Under the pieces are notes generated by a model. That model was not told the origin of the DNA. It saw nothing but the letters and a program-made list of their open reading frames with translations, and searched no databases. A program made the translations under genes and the position numbers. This document shows, in pieces, positions 46,107 to 56,493 of a stretch of DNA of 64,000 nucleotides. Numbering within the stretch: position 1 is the stretch's first letter; every line of letters begins with the position of its first letter. Origin of the DNA: Persicaria tinctoria (lineage: Eukaryota > Streptophyta > Magnoliopsida > Caryophyllales > Polygonaceae). The stretch covers positions 12,754,001-12,818,000 of the forward strand of contig JBANSL010000002.1 in NCBI GenBank assembly GCA_037127255.1, in the 5' to 3' direction.

Positions 46107-47716
46107 AAGAAAATTTGTCCAACGGACCCATTTTTGGGCTTCTATTTTGAGAGTGTCTCCTACCCTTGTAAAATTAGGGTTTTGTCCACCTAAACTTTTC
46201 TGGACAAAATTACCCCTCAGTCAATGGGGTTTCAACACCAAAACTAAAACATTGTTCCCGTCATCTTCATCTTTGCTCTGTCACGACGCTCTCTCCCTCT
46301 CCTTTCGAAATTCGTTCCTGCTCTCTCTCTCCGTCAATGGCGAATTGTTGCCCTGTCACGACGCTCCACGAGATCCTCGAATCTGGCGGCGGAGAGCCCG
46401 GATGCGACCGGATCTGGACGGTTATTGCCGGCGTGGAGCACGGAGGAGGACACGGGATCTGGACGGAGGGTGCAACTGCCGCCATGGCCGAGCAGATCGG
46501 GAATTGGATTCAGATCTGCTTCCTCCATTCTCCTCTTTCGATCACTATTTCTTTCTACTAGAGATTCGGCGGAGGCGGAGGTCTGCTTCCCGTCATCTTC
46601 ATCTTTCTACTGGAGATTCGGCGGAGGCGGAGGTTAGAGACGACAGATCTCGAAGTCGGCGGATGATGTTTCCGATCTCCACTCGGAAGCTCTCGTTGCC
46701 GCTCCTGCCGGCGGAATTAGGTGGCGCCGTTGAAAGGATCTTGTCCATGACCTCCGATTCGGAGACGAAGATCGCCGATCTGCACAGCGGGCAGGACTGA
46801 TTTGTGATAATCCAGGCATCGATGCAGTCGGCGTGGAACGCATGGCAATAGACAGGGAGGAGGCGGGGCTGATCGTCCGGCTCGAATTTCGAGAGGCAAA
46901 CGGCGCAATCTCCTGCAATGGCAGCAGCAGCGGTTCCGGAGAGCGAAGCGAATTTGATTGTGTCGGTAAGTGCTTTCAGTCCCTGGTTCTGATTTTGTTG
47001 AATCTGTCAATTGTGTTGTGTTGGTCAATTCTGATGGTAAGTGCTTTCTACTGAGCTTACTGAAATTGAGTTGTTGTCATAATAATTCTTACTGCTGAGC
47101 TTGTTATTGAACTGGGAGATTCCATTGAAGATCATAAACTTCAGCATATTGTGTTGCTGATGTTTTCTGCTTTTGCTAAATTCTTAATGTCAAATCACAA
47201 ATTTATTTGTGTTGCTTTGTTCTTTTTTTCATATGCATTCTTGATTTAGAGATTTATAAGCTTCTTTCTCTGGCCATCAAATTATATAGTTGTATGACTC
47301 GTTCCATTTGAAGCAATAGGAAATACTAGACTTGATCCCTTTTTGGTGATGTAGTAAATGGTAGGTACTTTTGTGAATGTGTGTTTGTTAGTTTTGTGAT
47401 TATATAGTTGCTGAAATGACTCATATGTGTGGGTTATCTGTGGCTCTCTTCTTGTAGTGTATTGTAAGTACATTGCCTGGATTTTAGTGGTAGTTGTACA
47501 CCATCTTCCTAGTTTCAGCAATTGCTGAAATACGGATTGTAGTTTTAGCAATCGCTGAAACGCGTACTGCAATGAATTTTGATGTTCATTGCTTTAAATC
47601 TCCTTTAAAAGCCTCTCATCTCAATGGGAGAGCGATGGACATTTTGCTAATATGGAGTGGGTGGTGGACATTTTCCTAATAAAGCCTAAAATTATGGACA
47701 TTGGGGTAATCACCCC
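46107..47716. mobile_element. GTTTCAGCAAC-family element, copy B (reverse orientation)
   Basis: It begins AAGAAAATTTGTCCAACGG, followed by GAGAGTGTCTCCTACCCTTG and TTAGGGTTTTGTCCACC. It ends with GGACATTTTGCTAATAT and GGGGTAATCACCCC. These are the tail and head of the family in reverse. The GCTGAAA motif array is reduced to a few copies (47515-47565). A D-arm-like AGCCTCTCATCTCAATGGGA at 47604 corresponds to the tRNA-like sequence of copy D. Cargo is an ATL RING-H2 fragment. No convincing TSD was found. Confidence 0.7.
46630..46975 (-). pseudogene. Captured RING-H2 (ATL-type E3 ligase) fragment
   Basis: The minus strand reads GDCAVCLSKFEPDDQPRLLP then VYCHAFHADCIDAWIITNQS and CPLCRSAIFVSESEVMDKIL. 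This is the RING-H2 domain of ATL-family ubiquitin ligases (ATL4-like by memory of the family). The third zinc ligand, expected in a C-x-H-A-F-H pattern, is replaced (Y-C-H-A-F-H), so zinc binding is probably lost. The transmembrane N-terminus typical of ATLs is not present. The frame continues toward 46565. The fragment lies in copy B, antisense to the element's other long frames. Confidence 0.75.
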
Positions 47717-48529
47717 AAAAATCCTCTAATATTAATGGCTGAGGGGGCAAAATGGTAATCTAATATGTTTTTATCAACTACTAAACCATGCTTAAGATAA
47801 TAGAGAAAACAGGGGGCTTTTTGTTAATGGGTTATGTTTAATGGGTGATTTTCTATAATTTCATATTTAAGAAGTGGCGTAGCATAAAGTAAGCATATTC
47901 AAAGGGTGTTTTTTTATGTGCAGTTTACTAAAAAAAAAAAAAAAATTGGGCCCAATACATCTGAGGATTACCGAGGGTCCAAAAGAGCCCATTCATCTTG
48001 TACGAGCCCATTTATCTTGCGGATCTTCTGCCGTTTCTGGACGGGAGAACTATAACTTAGGCTATGTTTTGTGCGGTGGAATTTTAAGGGATAGAGATTA
48101 TTTTCATGGTAGAAAGAGTATTAGATTATTTTAGAGGGTGGAGAAGATAAAAATTATTTTTGAAAAACATCTTCTGCGGTGTTTGGGTGATTAGAGATTA
48201 TTTGTTAATGCTATATGGTGAAATACAACTTTTACCCTCATTTTTTTTAATTGAACACGGGGAGAGATGTTGGTGGAATTGGGGCCAAAATGTTGGAGAT
48301 CTCTCATCCTCTTCGCCTTGTACGTCATCCAGTGGGACATTTGCCGCCATTGTTGAAAAGCTTCGATTGGATTCGAGGGATGCGAAATCAAGAAAACCTT
48401 CAATCGAAGGATGAGGAGGAGGCTATTGATCAAGCTGCCCAACTCCGATACCTGGTCACCAGTTGAGGATGACTTTTGGTGCTGCTGAGAACGACAATCA
48501 CCTGGTGTGGAAGCTTGTTCGCAAGCAGT
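47717..48529. other. Intergenic; dispersed-repeat words and a weak coding-like stretch
   Basis: 47945-48035 repeats the TACGAGCCC...CTTGCGGATC words seen near 36966-37215. 48250-48466 has an open, mixed-composition frame of 71 codons with no motif I recognise. No TE boundary was resolved. Confidence 0.4.
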
Positions 48530-48960
48530 GGCAGATCCTGAAACAGTTAGTTGAAGGGGCGAAAAAATTGAACTCTAATTTCCCCCCAACAAATATCAAT
48601 ATTTGAAATTTTCGAGTTTAATTATAGCATTAAGTTACAAAAGCTTAACAAATGATAAGTATGATAGAAATGTGTTGATTTGGTAAATTATCTAAGCCTA
48701 AAGCTGTGATATCAATGGTAGAATTTGAGAGATATACAGATTATCTCAAATACCAGAAGCGAAATCTAGATCGTCTTGCTTTCGAGTTTGATCACCGGGT
48801 AGATCTTCATAGCTCTAAATCTCGTTAGAGATTCGGGAGTAGGGGAAAACCTACGATTCAGAGCCTACACACCATTAAAGATGATTGGAGAGGAAGGAGA
48901 CTCTCTCCATGGAGGAATATTTGTAAGATTTTTCTACTGAGATTTTTTGTTTTTTTTAAA
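48530..48960 (+). mobile_element. hAT MITE (CAGTGGCAGATCC variant), right end missing
   Basis: CAGTGGCAGATCCTGAAACA followed by TTAGTTGAAGGGGCGAAAA matches the left part of the element at 57153. No matching right terminus was found, so the right limit is approximate. Confidence 0.5.
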
Positions 48961-49795
48961 AAGACGATTTAAATTATCTTCCAGTTTAAATTTAGCCAAA
49001 AGCAAAATAATTAAGAGACATACTTTATCCTGACCTTACCAACTTGTTGGCATAATTAAAGCAGGTAATCTGGAATGTGGGCATCTAACCAATTGAATCG
49101 CTCGTATCTTATCGAGATCTTATCCGATTTGGGTATATATCTCCAGTCGGTGTCCAATCAACACTAATTTTAAGATCATGTCTGTACCTACCCCCGTATG
49201 ACTTTACAAAGGAACAGTTTTAAATACACCGCAAATCACCATTTTAAAATTCACGTCGTGCAACATTTTTTAATTAATTAACAGATTTCTTAATTAATTA
49301 CTCCGTAGCTCACAACAAACTTTTACGTCTATTCTGATATACAAATTTGGGTGTATTTATCCGGACCGAAAATCTACTCCGTATCTATTTATACCACTAT
49401 TAAAAATTTAAAACAGCAACGAGAGGTATGTAGAATTAGGGTTATTTATTGTGTCTTAGTGTCAGACTGTCAGGGCATCACCTAGGTATGTGAACGCGTC
49501 GGACCGCCAAGTCGAAAAGTCATAATTCGAATTCGAATTCTACCCGTGGAGAGGTGGGTCGACGGGTCACAAATCGACGTTTCCAATTATTTAAAAAAAA
49601 ACAAAATTTAAAAAAAAATCATGCAAATATAGCGTTTTAAAAAAAAATAAAAAATTTATCGATCGACCCGATGGGTCATTTGTTCAAAACTCTCGACCCT
49701 AACCCGAACCTATGACCCACCACAACCCGTCTGACTTCTCCGGTCACGGGTTGACCCGTGATCTGTGGACTAGCCTACCATCACCTCATTTATCT
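48961..49795. other. Intergenic, partly a decayed MITE
   Basis: 49220-49365 resembles the hairpin MITE at 44745. 49550-49770 contains GACCCG/GGGTCGAC words probably derived from another GGGTC-type hAT element. No gene is seen. Confidence 0.4.
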
Positions 49796-49803
49796 ATTCA
49801 ATT

Positions 49804-52048
49804 TAGACTTGTCAAACAGGTCGGGCGGGTCGGGTCGTCTCGGGTTCGGGTCCATTCCGGGTCGGGTCATTTCGGGTTACGGGTCATGAAATGCTCAACC
49901 CAGACCCATATTTAACGAGTTCGGGTCGACCCAACGGGTCAAGAGCGTTACTCATCCATAATTTTTTAAATGTTATTTACTATTTATACATGTTATTTTG
50001 AAATGATAAAATTATGTAAAATATCAATAAAAATTTATTACTTGTTATAATTTCATTCTTTTTAGTTTTTGAAGTATGAAATTATATATAATATATAAAT
50101 TGATATTTTATATAATTATTATCATCCTTAAAACCATACATGAATAGTAAATGACATTTAAAAGTAAAAAGATGGAGTATTTTTAATGACTATTTGCATA
50201 GTTCATAAATCTAAAATTGTTATATTATCCTAATAATAGTTATATTATTGAAAAATAATAATTAATGTTGCTACAATAGTAATATGTAATTTTATATACA
50301 TAACAAATTGTAATATTAAATGGGGTGATTACTAGAATGTCCTAATTTTTGGACCTTATAAGGAAAAAGGCTCCCACCCTCTCCATATTTGCAAAACGTC
50401 CACCAATTTTCTGACACTGCTGAAACGAACTTGCTAACTTCTGTTTCAGCAGTTTTTTTTTTCGCTTTTTTTTTCGGTTTATTTTTTCGCTTTTTTTTTT
50501 CGGTTTTTTTTTCTCGCATTTTCAGAGTTGCTGAAACCCCTGTGCCACCATCTGTTTCAACAATTTTTTTTTCACTTTTTTTCTTTTTTTTTTCCGCGTT
50601 TCCAGAGTTGCTGAAACCCCTGTGCCACCATCCGTTTCAGCAGTTTTGTTTTTCATTTTTTTTTTCATTTTTTTTTCCGCGTTTCCAGAGTTGCTGAAAT
50701 CGGGGTTTCAGCATCAACAACGTTGCTGAAACCGTGGGCTTAGCATCAACAACGTTGTTGAAACTGGGGTTTCAGCATCAACAACAGTGCTGAAATCGGG
50801 ATTTCGGCATCAACAACAGTGCTGAAATCGGAGTTTCAGCAACTCCGGTTTCGACAACGTGGAAAAAAAAACAATAACGCGAATAGTACTGATTTCCATA
50901 ACTTCACTTTCACTATTCAAAAGCAAGCACAATTGATACAAGATGAACACCAATTATGCTGCAAAACAACAGTTCAATTCATACTCTTCAAATAGCTTCA
51001 CCTTCACTGATCAAAAGTTCATACTCTTCAAATAAGAATCTCGACAAAAACTACAGTGAAGTAAAGGAATCCGGAAGTCGCAACAACTGGAAAAAACCTG
51101 GACAGTGTGAGACTGGATGCTAAGGACTCATCCAGTATCGGAAGGCAAAACAACTAGTGGATGCTAAGGACACGCCACGACCGCACATCGGAGACGCCAT
51201 TGGAGGCAGAGGACGGGGGATGCAGATTCGGCGGCGAAACAGGACCCGAACTACACACCGCGAGAGGCCGATTGTGGATCCAGGGATCGAGATCGAGATC
51301 GGAAACAAGGTCGCATCTGCTAAAATCGGAGGGACGCTGATTCCATGGCCAAATCGCAAACGACAGGCCGCATCTTCCTCCACCGCCGCCGCCGCCTCCT
51401 ATGCGAAGTAAACTGGACCTCCGCCTCCTCCACCGTCGTTGCCTGTCGCGGAGCACGATGAGGCGGATCTTGCGGTGGCCGTTCCCGCCGCTGTCTCCTG
51501 CGAAGCCGATTGAGGAAGGAGATGGAGGACGAGGAAGGAGATGGAGGAGCCGGTTGAGGATTTGGGTTTCTTTTACCTTTTGGTGCTGAATCGGTGAGGG
51601 ATCAAGGAGAGGGATAAGGAGATATGAGATTAGGTTTAGACAAGGGGTAATTTTGTCCAGAAAATTTTTGGTGGACAAATCCCCAATTTGACTAGGGTGG
51701 GAGACACTCCCTCATTTAGGCCCAAAAAATAGGCCCGTTGGGCAAATTTTCTCATATTAAATTGTAGTATAAAGTAAAGTTGATGATGAAAAATATGATA
51801 TTCAATCTTAATTATTATTAGTAATAAATTTCAATATTAGGTTAAATTGTAATTTATTTATGTTTTTATTATCTTGAAGCTTGACCCAACGGGTGACCCA
51901 CGGGTCGACCCAACCCGACCCAGATATTTGCGGGTTGAACGGGTTCGGGTTGCTTCGGGTTTCGGGTTGAAATATTTGCGCCAAAACCCATGTTTTACAG
52001 GTCGGGTCGGGTCGGGTTCTTAGGTCGGGTCACGTTTTGACAGGTCTA
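49804..52048. mobile_element. hAT element, GGGTCGGGTC-rich, interrupted by copy C
   Basis: TIRs TAGACTTGTCAAA and TTTGACAGGTCTA match the MITE at 1710-2142. The perfect 8-bp TSD is ATTCAATT (49796-49803 and 52049-52056). Subterminal GGGTCGGGTCG arrays occur at both ends. The interior is AT-rich and non-coding, and copy C (50322-51753) is nested within it, leaving about 0.8 kb of hAT sequence. Confidence 0.92.
50322..51753. mobile_element. GTTTCAGCAAC-family element, copy C (best-bounded)
   Basis: It begins GGGGTGATTACTAGAATGTC and ends CCCGTTGGGCAAATTTTCTC. The perfect 9-bp TSD is ATATTAAAT (50313-50321 and 51754-51762). About three T-rich units at 50418-50700 are followed by GTTTCAGCATCAACAACGTT-type words to 50860. 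The right half (51120-51600) is GC-rich with frames on both strands, probably captured DNA, but no protein is recognised. The outer ends are not inverted repeats of each other. Confidence 0.85.
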
Positions 52049-52097
52049 ATTCAATTCATTTATCTATTCAATTTATTACCCACTTGGCCACTTCTCC

Positions 52098-52336
52098 TTT
52101 TTTTTTTTTTTTTTTTTACAGTAGGCAAAAATTAGGCAGATCCTACCTAGGTAAGATACCACCATAATCATCCGATTGGATGATGTTACAGAGATCCCTA
52201 CAGGTAGGGAGGTTCGAAAACGTACAAATATTCCTACACTTAGCTATATAATCAGTGGCCTTGTTTGATTCCCTTTAACAGTGTCTGAATTCTATGCTTT
52301 CAAAATTACAGCTAAGTTTCTTGATGAACTCCACTT
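52098..52336 (-). mobile_element. SINE-like retroposon (poly-T on plus strand)
   Basis: The perfect 19-bp TSD CCCACTTGGCCACTTCTCC flanks it (52079-52097 and 52337-52355). A run of about 20 T at the left means the insert is poly(A)-tailed on the minus strand. The 239-bp body contains CATCCGATTGGATGATG, a small hairpin near its 3' end, and a GGTTCGAAAAC word. It is a SINE or a small processed RNA copy. The long intact TSD implies a relatively young insertion. Confidence 0.85.
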
Positions 52337-52355
52337 CCCACTTGGCCACTTCTCC

Positions 52356-53017
52356 CCTGTTTAAGGTTTATCTCCCACACTCTTTCACTTTTTAGATATT
52401 TTCGTTTCTACGTACTGTTGAAATTTTCAGTAACATTTTCCTTCTTTCTATGTTCTATATGCGTTTTCAAACCATCGTTTTTTACATATCCAAAAGTGCT
52501 ATTTTATCTCCTTTATCTACAATATTCTATATTCGTTTTCAATAATTAATTTAATAAATAATAAGACTCGATGTTATGCTATTTTTTCAAATTACGACAT
52601 TAATATTGTACGTTTAAGTATTCTATCTCACTTTATAAGTAGTACCTAAATGAAGCACGAGTCTAACACTAATATACGTTTAATAAGAACGGAGATTAAA
52701 TTCCTCAAAAACACTCCTCCAATCATGAATTAATGATCATATAAAGTCCACTTTGTATCACAAAAACATGAAAAAAATAATTATTGATATAATTAAAAAG
52801 ATTTTACCGTACCATTGATATGAAATTTTAACGGAATAACCCCTATTTTTCCTAAACCATGTGTTTGATTAAAAGAAATCACGTCATGTGATAAGAAAAT
52901 TATGACAGATTTACCGACAATATTTTTGGATCGGAATTCGCCTGATGCCAAATTTAATTGGCCGGTGTGTCCCATTTTATCGGCACGTTGTATTCATTTG
53001 ATTTAGGTGCAATCAAC
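52356..53017. other. AT-rich intergenic DNA
   Basis: No gene or terminal repeat recognised. Confidence 0.6.
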
Positions 53018-53029
53018 ATTCAACACCAA

Positions 53030-53676
53030 GGTCCTTGGGGCCCAAGGATGTCGAGTTGCTTTTGTTGAAATTAAAGTTATTGAGAAACTATCCTTTTGGG
53101 TTTTATCAAGAACCCGATTCGGTTTCTTGATATTGTCCCGAAAGGGTTTTGAGTACAACCACTCGAAAGGGTTTGAGAAAATCCCGTAAGGGCTTGTCGA
53201 TACTTTTGCAGGTGAAAGCTTGATGATGGTCCGTTCGAGCAGTTTGCGGCTTTGCTTCTGATGTTTCTAGGAGATCTTCTGCTTGGTAGGGGGCGTGGAG
53301 TCTGTAGTCGAGTCTGGTTGGGGTCGAGGTGGTGCGTTCAAAGGCGACTCCGTATTCGGGATTGAGTTTTCCTTGGAGCTCGTCTGCACTACCCACAGGA
53401 GTTAGTTTCCTGCTGTACTACTGGCCCGCGGTGCTACTGTTCGGTGGTGCTTGGCTGCGTTCTTCGGCGGCTTCCTCAGCTCTTCGGGTGTTAGGTCTTC
53501 TTGGAACGTTTGTTGTAGAGTTTATTTCTGTTTGGTTCGTTCGCCTGTTATTTGTATTTCTGTTTTTAGGTGCTATGTTAGACGGTTCACCGTCTGCCGA
53601 CTTCGGTTGGCCTCTCGATGAGTCAGGCTTGTCTGACCTTCGAATTTTTACCTAATCAAAAAAAAAAAAAAAAAAA
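53030..53676 (+). mobile_element. Non-autonomous L1-like retroposon
   Basis: The perfect 12-bp TSD is ATTCAACACCAA (53018-53029 and 53677-53688), with a poly(A) tail of about 20. The 3' stem-loop GTCAGGCTTGTCTGAC is followed by CTTCGAATTTTTACCTAATC, the same module as at 13491 and 30060. CCCGAAAGGGTTTTGAG-type words are shared with 12900-12975. The short open frames show no reverse transcriptase. Confidence 0.87.
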
Positions 53677-53990
53677 ATTCAACACCAATTTTATTTTATT
53701 TTATATTTATCTCTGCAGATTTTAAGTTGAACCTAGGTTATATTTTGCCAACTTAATTAAAAGAAAATTTGCCCAACGGGCCTTTTTTTTGGGCCTTATT
53801 GAGAGAGTGTCTCCCAAGTCCGGCACATTAGGTTTTTGTCCACCTCTACTTTTTTGGATAAAATTGCCCCTGAAATATTAACCAAATATGAGAGATTTCT
53901 AGGGTTTCAGCAACACTTCTCTCGCTCTTTTCCTCGCCCTTCATCCTCTCTCGCTCTGAGGAAACGCCTCGTTCGAGAGGAGAAGCATAC

Positions 53991-54167
53991 GATGTAGCGC
54001 CGGTAGAACTTGCGCTTGTAGTGATCGACGACTTCGGATCTAGAAGCCATGTGAGGAGGGATGAGGATGTTGGACCAGTAGTCGGACCAACGTGGACCAT
54101 CGTGGTCGTACGACGCTGCCGCCGTCCTCTTCAGCCTCTGTGATTCATCTCCTTCGTCTATCCCCAT
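53991..54167 (-). pseudogene. Captured first exon of a TMEM33-like membrane protein
   Basis: The minus strand encodes 59 residues including ESQRLKRTAAASYDHDGPRW and SDYWSNILIPPHMASRSEVV then DHYKRKFYRRYI, followed by a GTATGC donor-like site. I associate this N-terminus with plant TMEM33-type four-span ER proteins. The membrane segments lie in later exons and are absent here. The family call is from memory of the motif and moderately uncertain. Confidence 0.45.
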
Positions 54168-54817
54168 CTCTCTCTCTGTGGAATCAGATCCGATTCCGAG
54201 ATCTCCTTCCCCGTCGATTTTGTCATCTCCCAGCGCACCGCCGCAGAGGAGGGTACGACCTGGTCGGCTGGCTGGCCTGCTCTAGCGATCGCCGATCGCG
54301 GATCATATCCGATTTCATCATCTCTCTCTCTGGAATCAGATCTGATTCCGAGTTTCAGCAAGTTTCCATGGGAGCAACGATCGCCGATCGCGGAGATTTC
54401 TAGTGAGGAGAAGGCCCCGATCGCCGAAGGCACAGATTCTCAGGTCCGCGGCGGTGCTGGTGCGGAAATCCTCAGGGCTGAAGAAGGCGATGCTGGTGAA
54501 ATTGTGGTAAAACAGAGGAATTTGTAAGTATATTTATTTGTAAGTGAATTAATCGTTTGATTTGTGTTTTAATCTTTTAATTGTTTTGATTTTACTGGTT
54601 TGTTTGCTGATTTGCGTTTTTGTTTTGATCGATTTCTGGTTTGATTTTGTTTGCTTCATCTGGCTTCCATCAAAGAGGATCTAAAAATACAAATTGTTTT
54701 AAGCAATTTTATTGGTAATGAATAGTGAATTTGTGGTTAGTTTGCTTTGTTATAGTTTGAATGTTGGCAATTTTAGCAAATTTTTTTGTGGAATCTGAAA
54801 TGCTGAAATTAATTTTT

Positions 54818-55950
54818 ACGGAAATTTCGCGAGGTACCCCTGAGGTATTGCAATTTTCGCGAGGTATACAACTCTTTTGCATATTTCGCATGGTGCCCCT
54901 GTGGTTTTCTTTTTTTCCGCCTCGTGCCCTTGTGGGTTAGATTTAACAGTTTTTTTTATTTCCGTTAGTTTGCAATAAAAAAAGAAAAAGAAAAGAAAGA
55001 GTGGACGGAGAAGAGTGAGTGAAGCAAGCGACTCAGATCCAAATTCCACCGAACGAAGACACCACCACGTCCGAGAACACCGCCACCTCCGAGAACACCG
55101 CCACCTCTCCTCCTTCGCCGACGAGGACACCGCCACCTCCGAGAACCTCCCCGACGGAGCCAGTATTGGAGACGAATTTCATAGCTTTCCTAATTTCATT
55201 CCCCAAACCCTAATTTCGTCGCGCCTGTCTCTCCTCCTTTGATTAGGACTTCGATCTGATGCCTACTGCTACCTCCTGCATCTTCTCCTCCATGTCTGTT
55301 CCCAATTCAACCCAATTCAACCCTCACTGGCGGCTCCCACTCCCTGGCTCCTGCTCTCCTCCATGTCTGTTAGTTTTCAATCAAAAAAAGAAAGAAAGAA
55401 AGATGGGGCGGTGCCCACTTTCAAGAAGTATCCAAGAGAGGTGCAAAAGCAAGAAGCCTCTGGCGTGTGAAGTATCAAAGAGAAGATGCAGGAGCAATGT
55501 TAAATTTAACATTGCTGCGAGTGCGAAGCCTCTGGCGTGCTCTGTCTGTAGAAATCAGGAAGTATTCGAGGTGCAGGAGCAAGAAGATGGGGACGGTGCC
55601 CACTTTCAGGGAGGTGCAGGAGTCGGCGGCGGTGAGCGTGGCGGCGTTGGTGAGGACGACGTCTCTCCCGGTGGTGACGGAGAAGGAGTGGAGGAGGAGG
55701 AAACCCTAATCCCTCCCGGCGTTGGTGAGGACGGCGCTTTCTTCTTTCTTTCTCTTCTGTCCGTGCTTTCTTTCTTTTTCTTTTTTTTTAATTGAAAACT
55801 AACGGAAATCACCCAAATCCGTTAAATCTAACCCACAAGGGCACGAGGCGAAAAAAGATAAAACCATAGGGGCACCATGCGAAATATGCAAAAAAGTTGT
55901 ATACCTCGCGAAAATTGCAATACATCAGGGGTACCTCACGAAATTTCCGT
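54818..55950. mobile_element. MULE with ~150-bp TIRs nested in copy D
   Basis: The left end ACGGAAATTTCGCGAGGTAC is matched by the complement at the right, and the similarity extends about 150 bp through words such as GGTATACAACTC and TTCGCATGGTGCCCC. Direct repeats AATTTTT (54811-54817 and 55951-55957) flank it. The interior is GC-rich with repeated CCGCCACCTCCGAGAAC units (55060-55160) and open frames on both strands, probably captured or low-complexity. No transposase is seen. Confidence 0.85.
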
Positions 55951-56003
55951 AATTTTTATTAGCAAAATTCGTTAGGCTGAAATCAATTTTGTAGAATTTG
56001 CAG

Positions 56004-56140
56004 ATTGCACTGTGATCACAGTGGCTCACAGGATACCAACTGTCATGGACTGCTTCATAGAGTACATAATGCTTGATGGTGTGAACGATGAAGAGAAGCA
56101 TGTTCACATGCTTGGCAATTTGCTACAAACAATTGACGTG
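56004..56140 (+). pseudogene. Chimeric captured exon: ABCC transporter H-loop fused to an RlmN-like radical-SAM segment
   Basis: Between a TTTGCAG acceptor and a GTG|GTGAGT donor lies one open exon. It first reads [17 protein letters not shown], the H-loop region of plant ABCC (MRP) transporters. It then continues without a frame break into [20 protein letters not shown] and GNLLQTIDV, which matches the RlmN/Cfr-type 23S rRNA methyltransferase family ([10 protein letters not shown]). The two proteins are unrelated, so the junction was made by transduplication. Only short segments of each are present and no enzyme activity is expected. Confidence 0.75.
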
Positions 56141-56425
56141 GTGAGTTTGTTTATTATATTAACAACACGTTGTTGAAACCGGAGTTTCAGTACCAACAAA
56201 GTTGATGAAACCGGGGTTTCAGCAGCAACAACAATGCTGAAATCAGGGTTTCAACAACGACGTTGTGGAAGGAAATTTGGAGTTAGACTCGTGAGAGGAA
56301 TATTTTTACTCTTTTGGTGAGGACTCATAGTTTGGTCCTTTTTTTTGCTGAAATTGTTGTTGCTGAACTTGCTTTAAAACTAGAATTTGCTGAACTTGTT
56401 GAACTTGCTTTAACTCTCTTTTAAA

Positions 56426-56493
56426 AGCCTCTTAGCTCAATGGTAGAGGGATGTGCTATGCGCAAATACGTGGGTTCGAATCCCGCATAAGCT
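56426..56493 (+). tRNA. tRNA-like pseudogene within copy D
   Basis: TTAGCTCAATGGTAGAGG (D-arm) and GTGGGTTCGAATCCCGC (T-arm) are clear. The acceptor stem (AGCCTCT versus ATAAGCT) pairs poorly and the anticodon arm is irregular. The D-arm part recurs in copy B at 47604, so it is an ancestral component of the element. Confidence 0.55.

Noticed and set aside
46107..47716. A 9-bp TSD for copy B
   Set aside because: The flanks do not form a convincing direct repeat, so the boundary rests only on similarity to copies C and D.
48160..48466. Candidate protein-coding stretch (71-84 codons)
   Set aside because: Open on both strands, no recognised motif, no splice or start context. Kept only as a note in the spacer entry.
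49800..52040. Telomere-like GGGTC/GGGTT repeats
   Set aside because: The repeats are GGGTCG-based, bounded by hAT TIRs and an 8-bp TSD, and are not the plant telomere unit.
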